64,000 nucleotides of DNA from Methylothermaceae bacterium (GTDB taxonomy: Bacteria > Pseudomonadota > Gammaproteobacteria > Methylococcales > Methylothermaceae). The translations under genes were made by a program, and so were the position numbers. The first letter of the stretch is position 1. The number at the start of each line of letters is the position of its first letter. This document shows, one piece after another, positions 1 through 6,673 of the stretch. Under the pieces are notes generated by a model. The model saw nothing but the letters and a program-made list of their open reading frames with translations. It had not been told where the DNA came from and searched no databases. The DNA lies in assembly GCA_026981855.1 (NCBI GenBank), contig JALSIB010000002.1, forward strand, positions 1-64,000. The letters are read 5' to 3'.

Positions 1-1
1 G

Positions 2-106
2 GAGGATCCGTGCCGGGACCGTCTGTTATGGGCCGTGAACGGGGCGCGCCGGCATCTCGACGACATCCGGGTCAGGCTGGAAGACTGGTTGAAGGCGTTG
101 GGTTAG
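2..106 (+). CDS. C-terminal end of an unidentified plus-strand gene (partial)
   Basis: An open frame enters from the left edge and stops with TAG at 104-106. The 34 residues seen end in DWLKALG and look like an amphipathic helix rich in Arg, Leu and Asp. A hairpin follows four bases after the stop, as expected for a gene end. If real, it points towards the minus-strand ICE genes and would be convergent with them. Too little is visible to name a family, and a chance open frame cannot be excluded. Confidence 0.35.
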   Translation, partial: EDPCRDRLLWAVNGARRHLDDIRVRLEDWLKALG

Positions 107-109
107 GGT

Positions 110-125
110 GGGGCCCGAAGGCCCC
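110..125 (+). terminator. Hairpin after the partial gene
   Basis: GGGGCC and GGCCCC pair around a CGAA loop (UUCG if read on the minus strand). There is no T-run on either side, so it is either a weak intrinsic terminator or simply a structured gene boundary. Confidence 0.35.
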
Positions 126-396
126 GGCCTATCACAGCCACCTCGCACGGAATGTGCTCCCTCGATTCTACGGTAAAACCGGGTGGCTGGAAAGCGGGTC
201 GGAAACGGCCGCCCCTTAGAGTCCACCATGTCAGCTTTCTGTCGCATCGAAAGGGGCCGCGGACGAACATTAACCACAAAGAAGTTTCTCTAGCGTGTTA
301 GCGACCCCATTATTAGCATGGCCGGTATTGCCGCCGGCGGTAAGGTTCATCCTCTGAAAATGTGACCGATGTCCCAGGTGGGGCAGGCTGTCACGC

Positions 397-421
397 CGTA
401 ATATCGTAATTACGTAATTAC
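397..421. repeat. Three tandem 8-bp units forming a 16-bp palindrome
   Basis: The units CGTAATAT, CGTAATTA and CGTAATTA follow each other directly. The last two make the perfect palindrome GTAATTACGTAATTAC at 406-421. It lies in the 593-base gene-free stretch 107-699 of the ICE. Its form fits a binding site for a dimeric regulator or a recombination or nicking accessory factor. The function is inference. The rest of 107-699 holds hairpins (a 9-bp stem at about 601-623, a 7-bp stem with a T-rich 3' side at about 560-578) and one pseudoknot, but no convincing gene. Confidence 0.5.
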
Positions 422-463
422 ACTCTCCTCCAAAAAAGCCCCCCCGGCGGGATGGATGAGAAT

Positions 464-515
464 GCCCACGAGGACCTGAAGGTCCCGCCACCGGAAATTG
501 TGGGCGCGCGGTGGC
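464..515 (-). ncRNA. ICE pseudoknot RNA, copy A
   Basis: One of four copies of the same fold. Read on the minus strand, stem 1 is GCCACCG (515-509) with CGGTGGC (493-487). Stem 2 is GCCCAC (505-500) with GTGGGC (469-464). An inserted hairpin, GGACC-TTCA-GGTCC, lies at 485-472. Stem 2 closes after the hairpin, so stems 1 and 2 form an H-type pseudoknot. It lies downstream of the Toprim gene and is preceded by a CACCCAA block shared with copies B and D. No exact Rfam assignment is made. Confidence 0.65.
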
Positions 516-671
516 TTGGGTGCGGCACGAGCGTGCGGCCGCGGCACGTGAAAGACTTTTTCGAAACCCGATGGACGGGTTTTCAGTTTTTCGCGTCTCA
601 CAGAAGCGCTCAGGCGCTTCTGGCGCAGGGTGCTTTCTTTCCCAAACCCCCTCCCTAGAAGAGGCTTGGGA

Positions 672-693
672 AAGGCCCCGCGCGAGGCGGGGC
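672..693 (-). terminator. Terminator of the Toprim gene
   Basis: A 7-bp stem, GCCCCGC/GCGGGGC with a five-base loop, begins six bases beyond the Toprim stop codon and is followed on the minus strand by CTTTCCC. The short T-run makes it a plausible but not strong intrinsic terminator. Confidence 0.5.
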
Positions 694-699
694 AACACA

Positions 700-1725
700 T
701 CAAACGGCAAGACGGAACACGTCGTTCCAGTCAAGCGACTTGGCGCCTTCCGGAATCGGACCTTCCGGTACCCGGATGATCGCCTGGATGCCGGCCGCCT
801 TCAGGGAATCGGCCAAGCGATCAGCCGCGGCCAGGCCGGTTCCGTTGCGGTCCAGATCGGCCCAGATGATCACCCGGCGGATACCCGGCGGCGGCCTGAA
901 ATGGATCATGAAGGTCCAGCTGGTCGTGGCCCAGACCGGCAGGCCGGTCTTTTGCCGGACCGCCAGGGCCGTTTCGATCCCCTCGGCGATCCCCAAGGAG
1001 TCGCCTGCCACTGTCATCCTTACCGCAGCCCCCTGGATTCTGGGCACCACAGGCTTCATCAGCATCCGGGGGTGTTTGACGGGGGCCTTGGCGCCTTCAT
1101 GGAGCCAGGTCCTGTGGATCGACACGACCTTTCCCTCGTTGTCGCGCATGAGCGCCAACAAGGCGGGATAGCGTCCCACGATCCTGTGGTCTTCCCAATA
1201 CGGCAGGTGGGGATGCAGCTTGAGATCCCGGAGACCAAAGACCATATCCCGCCGAAGCCCGCGATTGCGAAAGTAATATCGCACCGGAGCGGCAGCGGGA
1301 TGGGTGATCGGCACCGCTTCGCGCCAGACTTTGGCCAACGCCCTGCGGCGGGCTTCGAAATCCACCTCGATTCTGGGTCTGACCGGCACCACCACGTTGG
1401 ACTGGGACGAGGCGCCGATGACACCGGCCACGGCCTCGAGGGTTTCCGGGAAACTCCATCCCTTGAGCCACTGCAACAGGGCGAAACCATCAGGGCGGGG
1501 GCCGCAGGTGTTGCAAATCCCCCCACCCGTTTCCGGGACATCACGAAACAGGCGGAATCCATCCTTGCCCCCATGAACCGGACAGCGGCCGTGGCGTCCG
1601 GGCCGCTTCATCTGGGGCTCCAGTTCCGGGGCAAGCTGGGCCAGGATTTCCAGCCAGCGGCCCCGGGCGGCCTGGCGCACGTCATCCGATTCGAGGCTGG
1701 AACGGTTTTGAGGTATCGCACTCAT
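700..1725 (-). CDS. Toprim and zinc-finger primase-like ICE protein
   Basis: A 341-residue protein with a primase-type zinc-binding N-terminus (C48, H51, C71, C74) and a C-terminal Toprim fold showing the acidic Glu in AEGIE near 248 and the DxD in WADLD near 290-292. This layout is known from plasmid, phage and ICE primase-like proteins (DUF7146/Toprim type). A fused superfamily-3 or DnaB-like helicase, often present in such proteins, is absent. It probably primes or processes DNA during ICE replication or transfer. The ATG is supported by GGGAGG upstream. The leader carries two GC-rich hairpins at about 1745-1782. It sits downstream of ssb, consistent with an ICE replication module. Confidence 0.8.
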   Translation of the reverse strand: MSAIPQNRSSLESDDVRQAARGRWLEILAQLAPELEPQMKRPGRHGRCPVHGGKDGFRLFRDVPETGGGICNTCGPRPDGFALLQWLKGWSFPETLEAVAGVIGASSQSNVVVPVRPRIEVDFEARRRALAKVWREAVPITHPAAAPVRYYFRNRGLRRDMVFGLRDLKLHPHLPYWEDHRIVGRYPALLALMRDNEGKVVSIHRTWLHEGAKAPVKHPRMLMKPVVPRIQGAAVRMTVAGDSLGIAEGIETALAVRQKTGLPVWATTSWTFMIHFRPPPGIRRVIIWADLDRNGTGLAAADRLADSLKAAGIQAIIRVPEGPIPEGAKSLDWNDVFRLAV

Positions 1726-1786
1726 GATTTCCTCCCATCGAAATGAGGGGGAATTCTCCCCGCCCGGGAAGATTTCCCCGGACAGG

Positions 1787-1921
1787 TCATACGAAAAGCG
1801 TCAGGACCGCTTCGGCGATCCTGGCCAGAAGATCGGCGGCGGCCGCCTCCAGAGAGGGTGAAGGCCGCATGCCGATTAAGGAAAGCGCCGCCAGGGCGGC
1901 GCACGACTTGACAAGTTTCAT
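1787..1921 (-). CDS. Small ICE protein, 44 residues
   Basis: The ATG at 1921 follows a near-perfect Shine-Dalgarno (AAAGGAGGTAATC), the same layout as other ICE genes here. The product begins MKLVKSCAALAALSLIG, a short hydrophobic N-terminal segment, and ends in an amphipathic, Ala-rich helix. It could be a small secreted or membrane-anchored peptide. No family is recognised. The strong ribosome-binding site and its position between ssb and the Toprim gene are the main evidence that it is real. Confidence 0.45.
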   Translation of the reverse strand: MKLVKSCAALAALSLIGMRPSPSLEAAAADLLARIAEAVLTLFV

Positions 1922-1967
1922 GATTACCTCCTTTGGGTTGGAAACCCCATCCGAAGGAGACAATCCT

Positions 1968-2001
1968 CCCCAACGGGAGAGACGATCTCCCCCGGTTGGG
2001 G
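1968..2001 (-). promoter_or_regulatory. Nested hairpin in the leader of the 44-residue ORF
   Basis: CCCCAAC (1968-1974) pairs with GTTGGGG (1995-2001) and encloses GGGAGA/TCTCCC around a GACGA loop. It lies 47 bases upstream of the start codon and just downstream of ssb. It may attenuate, terminate ssb transcripts or control translation. Similar G/C-rich hairpins precede ssb and the 66-residue gene. Confidence 0.4.
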
Positions 2002-2045
2002 CATTGAGCAAGGGAGGAAGCTATCGCTTCCTCGTTACAAAGACA

Positions 2046-2510
2046 TCAAAACGGGATGTCATCATCGAAGTCGTCACCCGTGGGCTCCAGGGCAGGTTCC
2101 GGCTTCCTGGCACGTTTGGACGCAGGTTGTGCCGAAGCCTTCTTGCCGCGGTCCGGCTTTTGGCCGCCATTGGCAGAGCCCAGCATGCGAAGCTCGCGGC
2201 CGATGATTTCGGTGGTATAGCGATCCTGGCCGTTCTGATCCTGCCACTTGCGGGTGCGCAATTGGCCTTCCAGATAGATCAGGTTGCCTTTGGTCAGGTA
2301 TTCCCCGATGATTTCGGCCAGCCGTCCGTAGAAGACCACCCGATGCCATTCGGTGCGCTCCTGGGTCTCGCCAGATTGCCGGTCTTTCCAGCTTTCCGTG
2401 GTGGCGACCCGAAGGCCGGCCACGGCCCGCCCGTCGGACAAATAGCGGATCTCGGGGTCGGCGCCCAGGTTGCCGATCAGGATGACTTTGTTGACGCCTC
2501 TCGATGCCAT
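2046..2510 (-). CDS. ssb: Single-stranded DNA-binding protein (ICE copy)
   Basis: A 154-residue SSB. An OB-fold of about 110 residues begins [21 protein letters not shown] Lys/Pro/Gly-rich linker follows, and the acidic tip DDDIPF recruits replication and repair partners. It coats single-stranded DNA during replication and conjugative transfer. An upstream in-frame extension to 2780 runs through structured leader DNA and is not family-like, so the ATG at 2510 (GGAGG upstream) is chosen. SSB genes are standard in ICEs of the ICEHin1056/PAPI-1 type. The chromosomal ssb must lie elsewhere. Confidence 0.95.
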   Translation of the reverse strand: MASRGVNKVILIGNLGADPEIRYLSDGRAVAGLRVATTESWKDRQSGETQERTEWHRVVFYGRLAEIIGEYLTKGNLIYLEGQLRTRKWQDQNGQDRYTTEIIGRELRMLGSANGGQKPDRGKKASAQPASKRARKPEPALEPTGDDFDDDIPF

Positions 2511-2597
2511 GGTTTTATCCTCCAATGAATTCCCGGCCGCCGCTGCCGGGAGAATGGAATACCCCGAAGCGGCGGCGGAAGGAGGAGGCGCAACGAT

Positions 2598-2635
2598 CCC
2601 CGGAGGGGCGATGCGTCTCGCTCCCCGCTCCGGGG
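2598..2635 (-). promoter_or_regulatory. Hairpin in the ssb leader
   Basis: CCCCGGAG (2598-2605) pairs perfectly with CTCCGGGG (2628-2635). It lies between pseudoknot copy D and the ssb start, the same order (pseudoknot, hairpin, gene) seen before the 66-residue gene. Confidence 0.4.
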
Positions 2636-2646
2636 TAACTCTAAGG

Positions 2647-2699
2647 GTTCCCGCAAGCCCTGAAAGGACTGTCACCGGAAAGCGCGGGAACGCGGTGAC
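2647..2699 (-). ncRNA. ICE pseudoknot RNA, copy D, upstream of ssb
   Basis: Minus strand: stem 1 is GTCACCG (2699-2693) with CGGTGAC (2677-2671). Stem 2 is GTTCCCGC (2691-2684) with GCGGGAAC (2654-2647). A short imperfect hairpin lies at 2670-2656. Relative to copies A to C, one stem-1 pair changes from C-G to T-A with both partners changed, and stem 2 is almost wholly different yet still pairs. This is strong covariation. It precedes ssb by about 140 bases. Confidence 0.65.
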
Positions 2700-2810
2700 T
2701 TGGGGGTGCAACCTGTAGGTTGCCTGGAAAATCTTTCCGGAACGCCTGGCGCAGGCCGGGTGTTTCGGAAGGATCCTCAAACGTTGGACAAATCAGGGAT
2801 GCAAAGAGAG

Positions 2811-2847
2811 ACGGCGCTTGAGTGGGTGATTACACCTCAAGCGCCGT
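2811..2847. terminator. Strong 12-bp hairpin between ICE units
   Basis: ACGGCGCTTGAG (2811-2822) pairs perfectly with CTCAAGCGCCGT (2836-2847) around a 13-base loop. It lies in the 510-base gap 2511-3020 between ssb and the small membrane genes, together with pseudoknots B and D. No T-run follows, so it may be factor-dependent termination or a processing or protein-binding site. Confidence 0.45.
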
Positions 2848-2928
2848 AGGATGAGATGACGGGTCGGTCCGCCTAGATGAGAGATCCGGTTTCTTAGGCC
2901 GGATGATGAAGGTTATGGGATTTAGGAT

Positions 2929-2980
2929 GCCCGCAAGGATCCGAAGATCCTGCCGCCGGAACGAGCGGGCCCGCGGCGGC
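2929..2980 (-). ncRNA. ICE pseudoknot RNA, copy B
   Basis: Minus strand: stem 1 is GCCGCCG (2980-2974) with CGGCGGC (2958-2952). Stem 2 is GCCCGC (2970-2965) with GCGGGC (2934-2929). The inserted hairpin AGGATC-TTCG-GATCCT (2951-2936) has a UUCG-type loop. It lies just downstream of the 30-residue membrane ORF and shares the GTTGCACCC block before stem 1 with copy D. Confidence 0.65.
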
Positions 2981-3020
2981 TTTGGGTGCAACTTTAACCC
3001 AAGTTGCCAGGGTTTGAAGC

Positions 3021-3113
3021 TCATCTTTGCTTGCTTTCTTGCCGCCAGGCCCAAATAAAAATGGACATGATGACTACAAATGTGAATAGAACGTACACAA
3101 GAATGTCATTCAT
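3021..3113 (-). CDS. Tiny single-pass membrane protein, 30 residues
   Basis: The ATG at 3113 overlaps the end of the preceding 66-residue gene by 8 bases and follows GGAG (minus strand), suggesting translational coupling. The peptide (begins MNDILVYVLF, ends WRQESKQR) is one hydrophobic helix with a positively charged C-terminus. The size and shape recall small accessory subunits of membrane complexes, but no family is recognised. Confidence 0.5.
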   Translation of the reverse strand: MNDILVYVLFTFVVIMSIFIWAWRQESKQR

Positions 3114-3306
3114 GACCTGTCTCCTCAGGAAGTCTGCGAATCAATCCCGCCAACCATAATGCAATGCCCAAGGCATCGATTGCCAGGGCGCTAGTCAGGG
3201 AAATACGGGCATCGAACATCAGCGCAGCCATGGCTCCGATGATGATCGCCACCCCGATCTTCCGCAAATCCTCCTGAAATGCGGCAATATTGAACAAAAA
3301 TTTCAT
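3106..3306 (-). CDS. Small two-helix membrane protein, 66 residues
   Basis: The ATG at 3306 has an excellent Shine-Dalgarno (AAAGGAGGTACGT). Two hydrophobic segments, about residues 17-30 and 38-56, are separated by a short polar turn with an acidic residue. The C-terminus is charged (RRLPEETGHE). It is coupled to the following 30-residue gene and preceded by a hairpin and pseudoknot copy C. The function is unknown; it may act with the PH-domain membrane protein upstream. Confidence 0.6.
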   Translation of the reverse strand: MKFLFNIAAFQEDLRKIGVAIIIGAMAALMFDARISLTSALAIDALGIALWLAGLIRRLPEETGHE

Positions 3307-3349
3307 ACGTACCTCCTTTCAGGTTGATCGACCTTCCGGAGGCACCGCT

Positions 3350-3376
3350 CCTTCCGGGAGCAATACTCCCGAAAGG
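3350..3376 (-). promoter_or_regulatory. Hairpin in the leader of the 66-residue gene
   Basis: CCTTCCGGGAG (3350-3360) pairs with CTCCCGAAAGG (3366-3376) with one mismatch. It sits between pseudoknot C and the gene, matching the arrangement before ssb. Confidence 0.4.
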
Positions 3377-3391
3377 GCCAATGGATAGATT

Positions 3392-3442
3392 GTCCGTCAG
3401 GATCTTACGATCCTGCCACCGGAAACACGGACCCGCGGTGGC
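3392..3442 (-). ncRNA. ICE pseudoknot RNA, copy C
   Basis: Minus strand: stem 1 is GCCACCG (3442-3436) with CGGTGGC (3421-3415). Stem 2 is GTCCGT (3432-3427) with ACGGAC (3397-3392). The hairpin AGGATC-GTAA-GATCCT (3414-3399) carries a GNRA loop. Stem 2 differs from the other copies yet pairs fully, and the loop swaps UNCG for GNRA. Both facts point to an RNA rather than a DNA function. It lies between the PH-domain gene and the 66-residue gene. Confidence 0.65.
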
Positions 3443-3483
3443 TGATAATACGATTTCAACGCTAGCATTCTGTTATGAGACTG

Positions 3484-4203
3484 TCAACGGTCAGAAGCGT
3501 TCAATCGTTCGGAATCGCCATTCGAGCGCAACAGAGACTCGATCCAACGCTTGATTTTCAAAGGCCCGGCCACATCGGTGAAGCGGACATCGATGCCCCC
3601 GGTACCGGCGGAAGCAAATTCCAGTGTCCCCACGTTCAAAAGGCGGGCGATGATGCCCTGTTTGAGATTGATCGAGCGAATATCGGACAACCGGATCGAG
3701 GTACTGTCACGCGACAGGATCCCCTGGCGCTGCTCGATACCGTCAGGACCGACGACATAACTGTTGGATAGCCAGGGGATGACGATGGCCAGCATGGAAA
3801 GTCCAAGGATTACTGTGCCTGCGGTTTCCACCGCATCCGCCACAAAGGCCGCATCGACGCCTGGAGGAAGACGGGACACGTTCAGTGAACGCAGCAGGGT
3901 GATCGCCAGGTCATCGGCGAACGACACGGCCAACATACCAAGGGCAAGGAATGGTATGTACCAGGGCAGGAGCACCCGCAGAGCCGGTCTGAAGACGAGG
4001 GTTTCAAATGCGCCGGGAGGGATTGCGGATCCGGTGGGATCGCTCCGGGAATCTTCCGGAGCCTCCACCACGAAGCCGCTCCCAACCGATTCGATCGTCC
4101 AGGGTCTGCCTGTGTTTTCGATGAGAATGTCCCGAAGCCAGGCTGCCCGGGAAAAATCGTTGAAAGGTTTGTCATTGCTGTCAAGGATTTGCCGGGGGCT
4201 CAT
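3484..4203 (-). CDS. PH-domain (bPH2-type) membrane protein of the ICE
   Basis: About 239 residues. Two hydrophobic segments lie near residues 90-110 and 125-150, followed by a bacterial PH-like domain with the typical run of a Gly-ended signature (VVGPDGIEQRQGIL) and SIRLSDIRSINLKQG. bPH2 proteins are membrane-anchored and of poorly known role. The ATG at 4203 is 8 bases from AGGAG; the ATG at 4209 is too close to it. The gene overlaps the end of the PFL_4669-family gene, so it belongs to the ICE operon. No pathway can be assigned. Confidence 0.65.
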   Translation of the reverse strand: MSPRQILDSNDKPFNDFSRAAWLRDILIENTGRPWTIESVGSGFVVEAPEDSRSDPTGSAIPPGAFETLVFRPALRVLLPWYIPFLALGMLAVSFADDLAITLLRSLNVSRLPPGVDAAFVADAVETAGTVILGLSMLAIVIPWLSNSYVVGPDGIEQRQGILSRDSTSIRLSDIRSINLKQGIIARLLNVGTLEFASAGTGGIDVRFTDVAGPLKIKRWIESLLRSNGDSERLNASDR

Positions 4204-4969
4204 GGACATCACTCCTGGACTTGGGGGAATACTTGGGGCGGCCCTTTCTGGTGATTTTCACCTCGGCCAGTGAGGTCTGCCTGGACGGGGCATGTCTTGG
4301 CTTATGTTTGCCCGTGACGATGTTCCCGGGGCATTCACCCATCAGTTCGATGGCGCGTTGGGCCACCTGGTTGTTCTGCTGGATATCGTTCCGGGTGACA
4401 CCGGTGTGCTTGTAGTTGATGGGTAGATGAAGCAGTCTTCTGAAATTCTTTTCCGAAGGCTGGATCATGTTGCGGCATTGCGCTCGATCAAGGATCCCCA
4501 TCAGTTCGCACGTCAGCGCCAGGCGCACCAGCCTGTCGAAGTCAGCGAGCACATAGGCTGCCATATAGCCATAGGGGTTGCCCATGGTCAGCTCGATGGT
4601 CACCGGTTTCTGGGACGAGGCTTCGGACACCTCGAATCCCGAGTCCTCGATGAATTTCTGCAAGCGGTCGGTAGATTGCTTGATCCGGTTTTTCAGCTTG
4701 AACAGTTCCTGCTCGATTCGATACAGAAACCAGTCCGCATAGGGATCTCCCTTGGCTGATTTCTCACACAGTTGCTGACACAGGCTCGAAAACCGAAACA
4801 GGCCCGGAGGACGGATGCCGTTGGGCAGGGTGACAGGATCGGTCAGGCGCCGGGCCTTCTCGGTATGGATCGTCATTTTCGCCTGGGCCCTGAGCGCTCC
4901 CGGGCGTTTGCTGGAGGTTGCCCCGTTGCCGGGGTTGCTCGTGTGGTTGGTCGCTGCTGTTTGAGCCAT
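4181..4969 (-). CDS. Integrating conjugative element protein, PFL_4669 family
   Basis: 262 residues. The central block (DPYADWFLYRIEQELF, NPYGYMAAYVLADFDRLVRLAL, then GVTRNDI and the MGECPGNIVTGKHKPR region) matches the TIGR03761 family found in ICEs of the PAPI-1/PFGI-1/ICEHin1056 group, usually near ssb and the partition genes. Its biochemical role is unknown. An N-terminal polar stretch of about 30 residues and a basic C-terminal tail (ITRKGRPKYSPKSRSD) suggest nucleic-acid contact. AGGAGAAG precedes the ATG. This gene is the main marker for the ICE class. Confidence 0.85.
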   Translation of the reverse strand: MAQTAATNHTSNPGNGATSSKRPGALRAQAKMTIHTEKARRLTDPVTLPNGIRPPGLFRFSSLCQQLCEKSAKGDPYADWFLYRIEQELFKLKNRIKQSTDRLQKFIEDSGFEVSEASSQKPVTIELTMGNPYGYMAAYVLADFDRLVRLALTCELMGILDRAQCRNMIQPSEKNFRRLLHLPINYKHTGVTRNDIQQNNQVAQRAIELMGECPGNIVTGKHKPRHAPSRQTSLAEVKITRKGRPKYSPKSRSDVHEPPANP

Positions 4970-5026
4970 GTTTCTTCTCCTGGAAAGGGAAGCCGATGAG
5001 TGCCTGAAACCACCGGTTTCCCGGAT

Positions 5027-5254
5027 TTATCCACAAGGATCAGTATTAAATAATTTCTATAAGATTTATATAAAACTTATAGGGCCTCGCCCTGTTCCCG
5101 CCGAATCCCAGAGCCCATGCGGGCTGCGGGCTGAAAAGAGGATTTTTTCGGTACCTGCTATACCCCCCAAACGTACCTGTAATACCCCCTAACCGTACCT
5201 GCTATACCCCCCAACCGTACCTGCTATACCCCCCAGGCCATTCAGTTATCCACA
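5027..5254. other. Origin-like block 1 (oriV1): DnaA boxes, AT-rich stretch, four 22-bp iterons
   Basis: A perfect DnaA box TTATCCACA at 5027-5035 is followed by a very AT-rich stretch (about 5036-5088). Four iterons with an exact 22-base period start at 5151, 5173, 5195 and 5217, each opening GTACCTG and containing ATACCCCC. A second DnaA box lies at 5246-5254, inside the last codons of the first initiator gene. This is the classical layout of an iteron-controlled plasmid origin opened by a Rep protein plus DnaA. Confidence 0.75.
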
Positions 5255-6090
5255 ACCTGAGGGCCATGCTTGATGACGTGAAACAGGTCATTCTCGTCCA
5301 GGACCATTTGCCAGCCGGTCACCGTCGCCACAAGCCTGGCGGCGGTCTTCAGCTGTTGCCTGAACTTTTTACGCTCTTTCGTCCGGCTGCCGCACAAGGC
5401 CTGCAAGGTCTCCACCTTGTAGGCGAGGGGCTTTTTGTGGGTGCCGTAAAAGCTGTGCAGCCATTTCGCCAGCTGGTTCTGCCCCAAGGCTCTGCGGTGT
5501 TCCAGGTTCTGGCGCGTCCAGCCGGGTTCCCACAGGACCGGGAGGTAAGGGTCGAGTTGCACCAGGATCGGCTTGCCTTTCTCGATCACCAGACGGGCGA
5601 TCAGGGCACCTTCGAACTCGATGCCTTCCTTTTCCATGCGGATGAAGATTTCGCAGCGGTACAGCCGCTCCAGAGCGTCGTACAGCCATTGCCGGTTGGG
5701 TCTGCCAGGTTTGCGCCCGAGTGTTTCCAGAAAAGGCCTGACGGGGATCTCCAGACGCCTGCCGGGATCTTCCTTGCGGGCCCAGTGGACAATTTCCTCC
5801 CAGACATCCAGATCGTTCTGATCCAGCGAGACACCGGACCGGACCTTGATTTCCACGCCCTTGACCGCGGGGACCAGCTCGACGCCATCGAGGACAGGGC
5901 GTTTTCCCTTTCTGACGATGCCGAACAAGGCAGAGCGGAGAATTGCATTGGGGGCGCTGCGAACGGCTTCCGGCCAGACCGGGAAATCGGCGGTCTGATG
6001 ATTGATCCGGCGCCTCTTGTTTCGCTGCTCCCTGGCAAGGCTGGCAATCTGTTCAACACGTCCCTGAAGGTCGATCACGTCATCGGACAT
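5242..6090 (-). CDS. TrfA-type replication initiator 1
   Basis: 282 residues resembling the TrfA initiator of RK2-type plasmids. It has the RSAPNAILRSALFG motif near residues 45-58, SLDQNDLDVWEEIVHWAR near 90-110, then QLAKWLHSFYGTHKKPLAYKVETLQALCGS and a C-terminal winged-helix region. TrfA proteins bind iterons, melt the origin with DnaA and load the host helicase. The gene lies between two iteron-bearing blocks, with the long array directly upstream of its start, so autoregulation by iteron binding is likely. Plasmid TrfA is not a usual component of ICEs of this class, which makes its presence twice here notable. Confidence 0.8.
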   Translation of the reverse strand: MSDDVIDLQGRVEQIASLAREQRNKRRRINHQTADFPVWPEAVRSAPNAILRSALFGIVRKGKRPVLDGVELVPAVKGVEIKVRSGVSLDQNDLDVWEEIVHWARKEDPGRRLEIPVRPFLETLGRKPGRPNRQWLYDALERLYRCEIFIRMEKEGIEFEGALIARLVIEKGKPILVQLDPYLPVLWEPGWTRQNLEHRRALGQNQLAKWLHSFYGTHKKPLAYKVETLQALCGSRTKERKKFRQQLKTAARLVATVTGWQMVLDENDLFHVIKHGPQVVDN

Positions 6091-6165
6091 GGCCGCCTCC
6101 TTGCATCAACGTGGGTAACCGGAAGGATGCCGGAAATGGACGGAAAGCAGGATCAGCTGTTTTTG

Positions 6166-6394
6166 ATGTACCCCGCTCCCGTTTTCGATGTACCCCGGGG
6201 GTATTCCCAATGTACCCCACCCCCATTCCCGATATACCCCACAGCGGTTCCCAATGTACCCCGGAGGGGTTCCCAATGTACCCCGGAGGGGTTCCCAATG
6301 TACCCCGGAGGGGTTCCCAATGTACCCCGGAGGGGTTCCCAATGTACCCCGGAGGGGTTCCCAATGTACCCCACCCGCGTTCCCGCTCTGCCCC
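6166..6394. repeat. Iteron array 2 (22-bp period, ten good copies plus one degenerate)
   Basis: The core ATGTACCCC (once ATATACCCC) recurs at 6166, 6188, 6210, 6232, 6254, 6276, 6298, 6320, 6342 and 6364, exactly 22 bases apart, with a decayed copy at 6386. The central copies share the whole unit (core plus GGAGGGGTTCCCA). The array lies in the 583-base gap between the two initiator genes, just upstream of initiator 1. The absence of unique spacers excludes a CRISPR array. Confidence 0.9.
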
Positions 6395-6475
6395 ATGGTG
6401 ACTTCCAGGACATGCCTCGACATTCGTCTCCCTGGACAGGGGAGCAGTGAGCCCGATAAGCCCCGGGTTTTCCAC

Positions 6476-6534
6476 TTATCCACAGGGCGGTTCTAAGAGG
6501 GTTATATTTAAGTTCTATAAAGGTTCTATGAGGG
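6476..6534. other. DnaA box and AT-rich 13-mers of oriV2
   Basis: A perfect DnaA box TTATCCACA at 6476-6484 is followed by three related 13-mers (GGTTCTAAGAGGG at 6489, AGTTCTATAAAGG at 6511, GGTTCTATGAGGG at 6522) in an AT-rich stretch, as in the unwinding element of iteron plasmids. Flanked by iteron arrays 2 and 3, this forms the second origin-like block. Confidence 0.65.
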
Positions 6535-6592
6535 CAGGCTTTGGGGCCCCAGGCCGCGGATAGAGCGATATTTTGAGTATTAGCTATTCTTG

Positions 6593-6667
6593 ATGTACCC
6601 CACCCCCATTCCCAATGTACCCCGGGGGCATTCCCAATGTACCCCACCCCCATTCCCAATGTACCCC
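6593..6667. repeat. Iteron array 3 (four copies, 22-bp period)
   Basis: ATGTACCCC recurs at 6593, 6615, 6637 and 6659, the same unit as array 2. The array ends 7 bases before the stop codon of initiator 2, on the far side of the DnaA box and AT-rich region from array 2. Confidence 0.85.
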
Positions 6668-6673
6668 ACCCCC

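Noticed and set aside
270-734. Minus-strand frames of 97 and 154 residues left of the Toprim gene
   Set aside because: They run through the pseudoknot, hairpins and palindrome, have no plausible Shine-Dalgarno and look random.
511-1746. A 411-residue plus-strand open frame
   Set aside because: It is the antisense of the Toprim gene, has a low-complexity Arg/Gly/His composition and matches no family.
464-3442. HDV-like or twister self-cleaving ribozymes
   Set aside because: The pseudoknot order resembles HDV, but the P3 hairpin and the catalytic joining region are absent, and twister consensus bases are not seen.
5369-5689. A 106-residue minus-strand frame inside initiator 1
   Set aside because: It is an out-of-frame shadow of the TrfA-type gene.
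6166-6667. A CRISPR-like array
   Set aside because: The period is an exact 22 bases with near-identical units and no unique spacers; these are replication iterons.
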